Below are positions 1-5,192 of a stretch of DNA of 9,846 nt, piece by piece. The stretch spans positions 1-9,846 of the forward strand of contig JBKJNH010000223.1 of assembly GCA_046596055.1 (NCBI GenBank), read 5' to 3'. The translations under genes and the position numbers were made by a program. Every line of letters begins with the position of its first letter. Positions within the stretch are counted from its first letter, which is position 1. The DNA is from JANPEF01 sp046596055 (GTDB lineage Bacteria; Eisenbacteria; RBG-16-71-46; DASYSL01). The notes below the pieces were generated by a model. That model searched no databases. It worked only from the letters and a program-made list of their open reading frames with translations, and was not told the origin of the DNA.

Positions 1-678
1 GGCGTGATCGGCGTGCGCGAGGGCGGCGTCTACGCCAGCTCGAACGAGTTCACGATCCGCCTGCACTCGAAGGGCGGGCACGGCGCGGCGCCGCACCAGG
101 CCAGCGACCTCGTCGTCGTCGCGTCGCACATCGTCCTGGCGCTGCAGACCGTGGTCAGCCGCTCGGTCAATCCGCTCGAGCCGGCCGTCATGACGATCGG
201 CCTGCTGCACGCCGGCACCAAGTCGAACATTCTGCCGACCGAGGCCGCTCTCGACGGCACCGTGCGCACCTACGACCGTGCGCTCGCGCTGTTCATCTCC
301 GAGCGGATCGAGTCGCTGGCGCGCGGCATCGCGGCGGCGCACGGCGCCGGCATCGACTACGAGTTCAGGCCCAACTATCCGCCGACGATCAACGCCGGCC
401 CGCCGACCGCGCTGGTGCGCGACGTCGTGACGCGCCTGCTCGGCAAGGACGGCGTCTCGGCGTATCGCTGTATGGGCTCCGAGGACATGTCGCGCTTCCT
501 CGAGCTCGTGCCCGGTTGCTACTACATGGTGGGCACCGCGAATGCCGAGGGCATCGAGACGTTCGCCCATCACTCCGGCAGCTTCAACCCGGACGAGCGC
601 GCACTCTCGCTCGGCGTCGAAGTCGGAGTGCGCGTCCTCGAGGCGGCGCTGGCCCGGCCCGACGGCGGAGCGAAGTGA
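1..678 (+). CDS. M20-family metal-dependent amidohydrolase (5' end outside window)
   Basis: C-terminal 225 residues of an M20 peptidase/amidohydrolase, open from base 1. This family (N-acyl-amino-acid or IAA-amino-acid hydrolases, carboxypeptidases) hydrolyses amide bonds with a dinuclear metal centre. Visible pieces are the start of the dimerisation (lid) domain with KGGHGAAPH at fragment residues 24-32, the family block GTKSNILPTEAALDGTVRT (72-90), the late metal-site block GSEDM with Glu161, and the C-terminal metal-ligand His in AHHSGSFNPDE (189-199). The N-terminal part of the catalytic domain, with the first metal ligands, lies upstream. The TGA stop overlaps the GTG start of the next gene by GTGA, so the two are co-transcribed and probably translationally coupled. 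The substrate cannot be told from the sequence; the subfamily M20D is my inference from the motif set. Confidence 0.93.
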   Translation, partial: GVIGVREGGVYASSNEFTIRLHSKGGHGAAPHQASDLVVVASHIVLALQTVVSRSVNPLEPAVMTIGLLHAGTKSNILPTEAALDGTVRTYDRALALFISERIESLARGIAAAHGAGIDYEFRPNYPPTINAGPPTALVRDVVTRLLGKDGVSAYRCMGSEDMSRFLELVPGCYYMVGTANAEGIETFAHHSGSFNPDERALSLGVEVGVRVLEAALARPDGGAK

Positions 679-2066
679 GCGACGAGCCCGGCGGTTCGCG
701 GATCATCCTGCCCGGCGGCGTGAAGCCGGGGACGCTGCTGGGTCCCGACGGACGGCCGATCTCGACGCGTCGCGACGAGGGCGAGGACGACGGCGCACCC
801 AGGGTACCGACCCACCCCCGCCTGCGCGCGATCGAGGTCGAACAGGTCCGCGAGGACGATCGCACGTTCATCGTGCTCTCCGACCCATCGGGCGTGGCGA
901 CGCGCCCGCTGGCGATCTCGCCCGAGGCCGTGCCGATCCTGCAGCTCCTCGACGGCGCCGTGTCGCTCGAGGACCTGGTCGCGCTCATCGACCAGCAGAC
1001 GGGCGATCCGCGCGCGGGCGACCAGATCCGCAAGTTCGTCGAGACGCTGGATACGCACCTGTTGCTCGAGTCGCCGCGCTACTTCGCGGCGCGTGACGCG
1101 ATGCATGCCGAGTATCGCGCGCTGCCGGTGCGCCCCTCGGTGCTCGCGGGGCTCTCCTACCCCGAGGACCCGGTCGAGCTGGGCGGCTTCCTGTCGCAGC
1201 ATGAGAAGATCGCCGCCGAGCGTGCCCTTGCCGAGGGCGTGACGATCCGGGCGGCGGACGCCGCGCCGGGCAGCGCGCCACGTGCCCTGGCCGCCCCTCA
1301 CATCGACCTGCAACGCGGCGGAGCCATGTTCGCCCGCGCATGGAGCGCGTTCGACGGCGTGGCCCCCGACCAGTCGCCCGATGTCGTGTTCGTGTTCGGC
1401 GTGGGGCACATGATGCTCGAGGAGCCGTTCGCGATCACCGCCAAGCCGTTCGCCACGCCGCTGGGCACCGTCGAGGTGGCCACGGACTCGGTGGAGCGCA
1501 TCGTCGCCGCGACGAGCCCGGCGATCCTGGCCGAGGAGATCGCCCACCGCAGCGAGCACTCGATCGAATTCCAGGCGCTGGCGTTGCGCCGCCACCTGAC
1601 CGCGCAGACTCCGAAGATCGTGCCGATCCTGTGCTCGGGCTTTCATGGGCTGGTGCGCTTCGAGCGTCGGCCGGCCGACGTGCCGGTCATCGCCGACACG
1701 CTCGCCGCGATCGACGCCGAGGCCGCGCGCCTGGCCGCGGCCGGGCAGCGCGTGGCGTTCGTCGCAGGCGTGGATCTGTCGCACGTGGGAGCCCGCTTCG
1801 GCGACGCGATCGAACTCGATGCCGAGACGCTGGCCGGAATCGAGCAGACGGACCGGGCGGCGATCGCCGCCGCGCTCACCGGCGACGCGGAGGCGTGGTT
1901 CGACGCCATCGCCGCGCACGACGACTCGACGCGCATCTGCGGCTTCGCGGCGATGTACGCGATGCTCCGCGTGGCGCGACCGGGCGCCGGGCGCCTGCTC
2001 GGCTACGAGCAGTCGGTCGAGCCCGGCGGCTCGGTCGTCACGTATGCGTCGATGGTGTGGCCGTGA
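675..2066 (+). CDS. amrB: AmmeMemoRadiSam system protein B (Memo family) with extra N-terminal domain
   Basis: 463 aa from GTG 675; the open frame runs further upstream, but this start gives the GTGA overlap with the preceding stop and avoids a low-complexity Arg-rich extension. The Memo-fold C-terminal half (about 155-463) has the family marks: AAPHIDLQRGG (His209), FGVGHMM (His245), RSEHSIEFQ (292-300), GVDLSHVG (Asp367/His370) and ICGF (Cys422). His209, His245 and Cys422 line up with the metal-binding His/His/Cys of human MEMO1. The remaining ~130-residue N-terminal region (about 48-135) runs from PRLRAIEVEQV through a LAISPEAVPILQLLDG segment to a helical LETLD-like end, and resembles PqqD-type winged-helix domains (inference). 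In many prokaryotes Memo is encoded with an AMMECR1 protein and a radical SAM enzyme; neither is in this window. The biochemical role of bacterial Memo is not established. Confidence 0.9.
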   Translation: MSDEPGGSRIILPGGVKPGTLLGPDGRPISTRRDEGEDDGAPRVPTHPRLRAIEVEQVREDDRTFIVLSDPSGVATRPLAISPEAVPILQLLDGAVSLEDLVALIDQQTGDPRAGDQIRKFVETLDTHLLLESPRYFAARDAMHAEYRALPVRPSVLAGLSYPEDPVELGGFLSQHEKIAAERALAEGVTIRAADAAPGSAPRALAAPHIDLQRGGAMFARAWSAFDGVAPDQSPDVVFVFGVGHMMLEEPFAITAKPFATPLGTVEVATDSVERIVAATSPAILAEEIAHRSEHSIEFQALALRRHLTAQTPKIVPILCSGFHGLVRFERRPADVPVIADTLAAIDAEAARLAAAGQRVAFVAGVDLSHVGARFGDAIELDAETLAGIEQTDRAAIAAALTGDAEAWFDAIAAHDDSTRICGFAAMYAMLRVARPGAGRLLGYEQSVEPGGSVVTYASMVWP

Positions 2067-2076
2067 AATTCATGCA

Positions 2077-2104
2077 TTGACGCCGCGCCCGCCGAGAGTA
2101 TGAT
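2077..2104 (+). promoter_or_regulatory. near-consensus sigma-70 promoter for the dockerin-like gene
   Basis: TTGACG (2077-2082), a 16-bp spacer, then TATGAT (2099-2104): five of six matches in each hexamer. Transcription would start near 2111, giving a leader of about 45 nt before the ATG at 2157. A 5-bp inverted repeat (CGAGA 2093-2097 / TCTCG 2105-2109) flanks the -10 box and could be a regulator site, though it may be chance. Confidence 0.7.
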
Positions 2105-2156
2105 TCTCGCCCCAGTACGATCCTCGACGATTGCTTCGTTCACCCCGGAGCGCTCC

Positions 2157-2579
2157 ATGCTCAGACGCCCAGCTTTCATCGCCGCCCGAACGGCCCTGCT
2201 CTCGCTGTTGTTTGTCCTGACATGCACCCACGGCGCCATGGCGGCCCCCAGGGCGCCCGTCGACGATCTGCTCGCGGGAACCGCGTGGTCGACGGACCTC
2301 GACGCGAGCGGCTCGACCGGCCTGAACGACTTGGCGATCTTTGTCTGCGCTTTCCTCGGCGCCTGTCCCTGCCCTTACGAGGACTGCAATCCAGGACCCC
2401 CGGGCCCCGTCTGCGACTCCAACTGCCCGCTTGCGTTCCCGCCGTGCAACTGCGGGAGCGGCGTTCCGGCCAGCGCGTCCAATTTCACCTGTGATGGCAA
2501 TGGAGCCGCCGGTCTCGGCGACTTCGCGATCATGGCGACCGCCTTCCTCACGTCGACCGCCACGGGCAAGTGTCCGTGA
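2157..2579 (+). CDS. secreted cysteine-rich protein with a dockerin-type repeat pair
   Basis: 140 aa from ATG 2157, chosen over the in-frame ATG at 2100 because GGAG (2147-2150) sits 6 nt upstream and the earlier ATG lies inside the -10 box. A Sec signal peptide (RR, then a hydrophobic stretch 13-23) ends in AMA, with cleavage likely after residue 29. The mature part has two parallel segments: DLDASGSTGLNDLAIF (47-62) and CDGNGAAGLGDFAIM (112-126). The first is a full EF-hand loop (Asp47, Asp49, Ser51, Ser53, Asp58) followed by a helix, as in type I dockerins. The second lacks the position-1 Asp (Thr111) and looks degenerate. Ten cysteines are in the mature part (64, 70, 72, 77, 86, 90, 97, 99, 112, 139), most of them in a Pro/Cys-rich linker between the repeats, which suggests disulfides outside the cytoplasm. 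No catalytic domain or cohesin partner is visible. Its own promoter and terminator make it a monocistronic unit. Confidence 0.8.
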   Translation: MLRRPAFIAARTALLSLLFVLTCTHGAMAAPRAPVDDLLAGTAWSTDLDASGSTGLNDLAIFVCAFLGACPCPYEDCNPGPPGPVCDSNCPLAFPPCNCGSGVPASASNFTCDGNGAAGLGDFAIMATAFLTSTATGKCP

Positions 2580-2595
2580 ACCGCCGGTGACCGGC

Positions 2596-2625
2596 GACCC
2601 TCGCGGGAGCTCTCCCGCGAGGGTC
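2596..2625 (+). terminator. rho-independent terminator of the dockerin-like gene
   Basis: Perfect 14-bp inverted repeat GACCCTCGCGGGAG (2596-2609) / CTCCCGCGAGGGTC (2612-2625) with a 2-nt centre, so the folded form is about 13 bp with a GCTC tetraloop. It starts 16 nt after the stop codon. The tail GTGTCTT is only partly T-rich, and the opposite strand has no T tract, which favours the plus direction. Confidence 0.8.
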
Positions 2626-2631
2626 GTGTCT

Positions 2632-2940
2632 TCACCCCGCAACCGCCGCCAGCACCTCGTCGACGTGGCCGTCGACCTTCACCTTGCGGAACGCCGCCTT
2701 CACCTTGCCGTCGGGCCCGATGACGAATGTCGAGCGCTCGACACCCATGTACTTGCGGCCGTACATGGATTTCTCGACCCACACGCCGTAATTCTCGGCG
2801 ATCGCGTGGTCGGCGTCGGAGAGCAGCAGGAACGGCCGCCCGAACTTGGTGATGAATTTGTCGTGCGCCTTGAGCGAATCGGGGCTCACGCCCAGCACGA
2901 CCGCCTTCTTGCTAGTGAACTTCTTCACTGCGTCGCGGAA
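2632..2940 (-). pseudogene. bcp: bcp fragment, C-terminal two thirds only
   Basis: About 102 codons match the intact bcp at 4574-5041 from FRDAVKKF to the C-terminal AAVAG, then a TGA at 2632-2634. The match stops abruptly at 2940. The residues upstream in the open frame (to a GTG at 3051) do not resemble a peroxiredoxin. The lost part includes the TPGCTKEAC segment with both the peroxidatic and resolving cysteines, so no peroxidase activity is possible. Differences from the intact copy are about 22 bases in 305, of which I count 16 synonymous and 6 replacing (R/K, A/T, L/R, V/I, K/N, I/V). The copy therefore diverged under selection for protein sequence before it lost its 5' end, or was acquired from a relative. 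A translated 139-aa chimera starting at GTG 3051 is possible, but no ribosome-binding site supports it. Confidence 0.85.
2636..2940. repeat. direct repeat, left copy (bcp-derived)
   Basis: 305-bp left member of a direct repeat; the partner is 4578-4882 at a constant offset of 1942 bp. Compared by eye the copies differ at about 22 positions with no insertion or deletion. The left boundary lies just past the terminator hairpin of the preceding gene; the right boundary is TTCCG on the minus strand. Confidence 0.9.
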
Positions 2941-3214
2941 GCATTCACTTGCTGTCCCGACTTCCCGGGAGCTTGCTCTTCCACCCGCGTGGTGAGCCAG
3001 ATTGAGTGCGATCCCGGCCTGGGCGCACTCCGGCTCGAGCTTGATCACCACGACTCACCGCCGGCCCTGGCTCCATCGCCGGTTCAGTCCTATTTCCTGG
3101 CCGTCTAGCGTTCGACCACACTTGGACTGGCGGCCATCGGGCGCTGCGGAAACTTTCAAACAGCCGAGGATAAACATTGCAGTTGGCCGGGACCCCGCCT
3201 TACACTTGGCCGCT
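2941..3214. other. intergenic region between bcp fragment and ATPase gene
   Basis: 274 bp with no convincing gene. It replaces the missing 5' part of bcp. It holds a bulged hairpin at 3004-3030 (GAGTGCG/CGCACTC, a 2-nt AT bulge, a further CCC/GGG, loop GGCCT) and a noticeably AT-richer patch around 3151-3182 that probably belongs to the ATPase promoter. I see no transposase remnant and no clear terminal inverted repeat. Confidence 0.5.
3177..3206 (+). promoter_or_regulatory. possible promoter of the ATPase gene (near-leaderless)
   Basis: TTGCAG (3177-3182), an 18-bp spacer, then TACACT (3201-3206), which keeps the important A2 and T6 of a -10 box. It ends only 8 nt before the ATG at 3215. 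No Shine-Dalgarno sequence precedes that ATG, which would fit a leaderless or nearly leaderless mRNA. The hexamers are weak, so this is tentative. Confidence 0.35.
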
Positions 3215-4462
3215 ATGACAGCCACCAGTTTCCATCCCCGGTTCGTAGAGGCGCGGCTCGTCGAAGCCCTGGCGGACACCCCCGTGATCCTGATCCACGG
3301 CCCGCGCCAGTCGGGGAAGACGACCCTCGCGCAGAAGGTCGGCGAGTCGCGCGGCTACGCCTACTTCAGCTTCGATGACGCCGTCACGCTCTCAGCGGCT
3401 CAGGCAGATCCCGTGGGCTTCGTGGCCGATCTGCCGGAGCGAGCAGTCCTCGACGAAGTGCAGCGTGCGCCCGAGCTGTTCACCGCGATCAAGACCGCAG
3501 TGGACCGGCGGCGGACTCCCGGGCGATTCATCCTCACAGGCTCGGCCAACGTGCTCCTGGTTCCCCGGCTGGCCGACTCGCTGGCCGGCCGCATGGAGAT
3601 CCTGCGCTTACATCCCCTGGCCCAGTGCGAGCTCGCGGGCCGACGGCCCCGTTTTATTGGCACCCTGCTGGACAGCGGGTTCAAGCTGCGCCGGAGTGAG
3701 CGGCTCGGCGCGGTACTCATCGCTCGTGTCACCGCGGGGGGCTACCCGGCGGCGCTCGCGCGCGAGGCGGCTCGCCGCCGGACCGCATGGTACCGGGACT
3801 ACGTTGAAGCGCTGGTCCAGCGCGACGTGCGAGACATGGCGCGGATCAGCACCCTGGACACGTTGCCACGCCTGCTCGCGCTGGTGGCCGGACGAACCGC
3901 GCAGCTCTTCAACGCGAGCGAGCTGGCCGCCCCGTTCCAGCAGAGCCGTCCGACCATCCGCGACTACATCACGCTGCTGGAGCGGGTGTTCCTGCTCGAT
4001 CTGCTCCCTCCCTGGCACACGAACCGCGCGAGCCGCCTCATCAAGCGCCCCAAGTTGCACGTCGGCGACACGGGCGTCGCCTGTGCACTGCTCGGCCTGG
4101 ACGCATCGGCGCTCGCACGTGACCGGACGCTCCTCGGTCCGCTGCTCGAGACTTTTGTCTTTCAGGAACTCCGCCGACAGGCGAGCTTCCACGAGACGGA
4201 CATCGCATTCCACCACTTCCGCGACAAGGACGGCGTCGAAGTCGACATCGTGCTCGAGCGCGGCGCGCGCGAAGTTGCTGGCGTCGAAGTCAAGGCGTCC
4301 GCGACAGTGACGGACCGGGACTTTCGCGGGCTGCGGAAGCTCGCGGGGGCGGCTGGCAGTCGATTTGTTGCGGGAGTGGTGCTCTACGATGGCGAGGCGA
4401 CTGCCGGATTCGGCGATGGGCTCTACGCGGTGCCGATCCGGAGCCTGTGGGAAATGACGTGA
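3215..4462 (+). CDS. AAA-family ATPase with C-terminal DUF4143 domain
   Basis: 415 aa from ATG 3215, about the usual length for the family. The N-terminal P-loop domain has Walker A GPRQSGKTT (29-37), Walker B AVLDEVQ (77-83, Asp80/Glu81) and a sensor-like FILTGSAN (105-112). The DUF4143 domain follows at roughly 195-365. Its end, DGVEVDIVLERG...AGVEVKAS (339-362), has the spacing of a PD-(D/E)xK nuclease-like core (Asp344, Glu358, Lys360), with Glu312 a possible earlier acidic residue. These ATPases are common, often occur singly and in accessory DNA, and have no settled function. The start is the first ATG that keeps the conserved N-terminus (PRFVEARLVEAL); the frame is open further upstream. 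The gene is bracketed by two direct bcp-derived repeats, so it looks inserted. It converges with bcp. Confidence 0.9.
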   Translation: MTATSFHPRFVEARLVEALADTPVILIHGPRQSGKTTLAQKVGESRGYAYFSFDDAVTLSAAQADPVGFVADLPERAVLDEVQRAPELFTAIKTAVDRRRTPGRFILTGSANVLLVPRLADSLAGRMEILRLHPLAQCELAGRRPRFIGTLLDSGFKLRRSERLGAVLIARVTAGGYPAALAREAARRRTAWYRDYVEALVQRDVRDMARISTLDTLPRLLALVAGRTAQLFNASELAAPFQQSRPTIRDYITLLERVFLLDLLPPWHTNRASRLIKRPKLHVGDTGVACALLGLDASALARDRTLLGPLLETFVFQELRRQASFHETDIAFHHFRDKDGVEVDIVLERGAREVAGVEVKASATVTDRDFRGLRKLAGAAGSRFVAGVVLYDGEATAGFGDGLYAVPIRSLWEMT

Positions 4463-4476
4463 ACAAGAGCGCCAGA

Positions 4477-4516
4477 CGGTTCGAGAGGCGCACGAGCTGC
4501 TGCGCCCCTCGAACCG
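4477..4516 (-). terminator. 16-bp inverted repeat between convergent genes, probable bcp terminator
   Basis: CGGTTCGAGAGGCGCA (4477-4492) and TGCGCCCCTCGAACCG (4501-4516) pair over 16 positions with an 8-nt loop. The one imperfect pair is A-C in plus-strand RNA but a U-G wobble in minus-strand RNA, so the stem is continuous only in the bcp direction. The minus-strand tail TCTGGCGCTCTTGT is mildly T-rich; the plus-strand tail is not. It lies 57 nt past the bcp stop and 14 nt past the ATPase stop and may act in both directions. Confidence 0.6.
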
Positions 4517-4573
4517 CATCCGCGATCATGTCGACGGCGTCGTGACAGTTGACTCAAGCTGCCAGAGGCCGTT

Positions 4574-5041
4574 CTAACCCGCAACCGCCGCGAGCACCTC
4601 GTCGACGTGGCCGTCGACCTTCACCTTGCGGAAGGCCGCCTTGACCTTGCCGTCGGGCCCGATGACGAACGTTGAGCGCTCGATCCCCATGTACTTGCGG
4701 CCGTACATGGACTTCTCGACCCACACGCCGTACTTCTCGGCGACCGCGTGGTCGGCGTCGGAGAGCAGCAGGAACGGCAGCCCGAACTTGGCGATGAACT
4801 TGTCGTGCGCCTTGAGCGAGTCGGGACTGACGCCCAGCACCACGGCCTTCCTGCTGGTGAACTTCTTCACGGCGTCACGGAACTCACAGGCCTCCTTCGT
4901 GCAGCCGGGCGTGTCGTCCTTGGGATAGAAGTAGAGGACGACGCTCTTTCCCGCGGCGTTGAGTTCCGACAACGCCACGGTCTCCCCGTTCGAACCCGGC
5001 AGCTTGAACGCGGGGGCCTTCTTGCCGACCTCTGCAGCCAT
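4574..5041 (-). CDS. bcp: peroxiredoxin Q / bacterioferritin comigratory protein (thiol peroxidase)
   Basis: 155 aa, the normal length for the family. The cytoplasmic enzyme reduces hydrogen peroxide and organic hydroperoxides and is recycled by thioredoxin. The AhpC/TSA fold is complete: GKKAPAFKLPG at the N-terminus, LYFYPKDDTPGCTKEAC (36-52) with peroxidatic Cys47 and, five residues on, resolving Cys52 (the atypical 2-Cys pattern of E. coli BCP), then GVSPDS (70-75), FLLLSDAD (90-97) and the conserved Arg122 in IERSTFVIG. The start is fixed by a strong GGAGG (5048-5052) 6 nt upstream; the frame stays open to 5317 but has no reason to be used. It is divergent from the 5193 gene across 151 bp and convergent with the ATPase. 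A truncated second copy lies at 2632-2940. Confidence 0.95.
   Translation of the reverse strand: MAAEVGKKAPAFKLPGSNGETVALSELNAAGKSVVLYFYPKDDTPGCTKEACEFRDAVKKFTSRKAVVLGVSPDSLKAHDKFIAKFGLPFLLLSDADHAVAEKYGVWVEKSMYGRKYMGIERSTFVIGPDGKVKAAFRKVKVDGHVDEVLAAVAG
4578..4882. repeat. direct repeat, right copy (within intact bcp)
   Basis: Right member of the direct repeat pair with 2636-2940, lying inside the intact bcp gene. The two copies are in the same orientation and enclose the ATPase gene. Confidence 0.9.
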
Positions 5042-5084
5042 GCGAATCCTCCATGCAATGCGGGGGCGGGACGGGAGCGACGTC

Positions 5085-5113
5085 AGTCTGGCAGGCCCGC
5101 GCCCCGACGACAA
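5085..5113 (-). promoter_or_regulatory. possible bcp promoter
   Basis: On the minus strand TTGTCG (5113-5108), a 17-bp spacer, then CAGACT (5090-5085). The -35 box has 4 of 6 matches and the -10 box 3 of 6, with ideal spacing and about 43 nt to the bcp start. It is weak and was picked partly for its position. Confidence 0.3.
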
Positions 5114-5192
5114 GATCGCCCCCCCCTCCCGAAAACATTGACGGCTGCCCCGCCGCGGACGCAGACTCGCCGCCCACGCGAAAGGGGGGCCG

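Noticed and set aside
570..1919. Long minus-strand open frame of 449 codons opposite the Memo gene.
   Set aside because: Arg-rich, no family motifs, and typical of the antisense frame of a GC-rich gene; the plus-strand product has clear Memo motifs.
2100..2156. Upstream ATG at 2100 as the start of the dockerin-like gene.
   Set aside because: It lies within the -10 box and has no ribosome site; ATG 2157 has GGAG at the right distance and gives a clean signal peptide.
4458..4577. Short open frame after the ATPase stop (reads like REAHELLRPSNRIRDHVDGVV) considered as a gene remnant.
   Set aside because: Fewer than 40 codons, no start codon or ribosome site, and it overlaps the inverted repeat; coding bias is only marginal.
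4857..4870. Rex-operator-like GTGAA-N4-TTCAC inside bcp (also in the left bcp copy near 2926-2939).
   Set aside because: It lies deep in coding sequence and simply encodes the conserved Val-Lys-Lys-Phe stretch; the outer bases do not match the operator.
5121..5127. C-run ahead of the 5193 gene as a phase-variable tract.
   Set aside because: The run is short, interrupted by T soon after, lies well upstream of the start, and is unremarkable in GC-rich DNA.
5138..5167. TTGACG followed by CAGACT 18 bp on as a promoter for the 5193 gene.
   Set aside because: The -35 box is good but the -10 match is poor (3 of 6); not strong enough to list as a feature.
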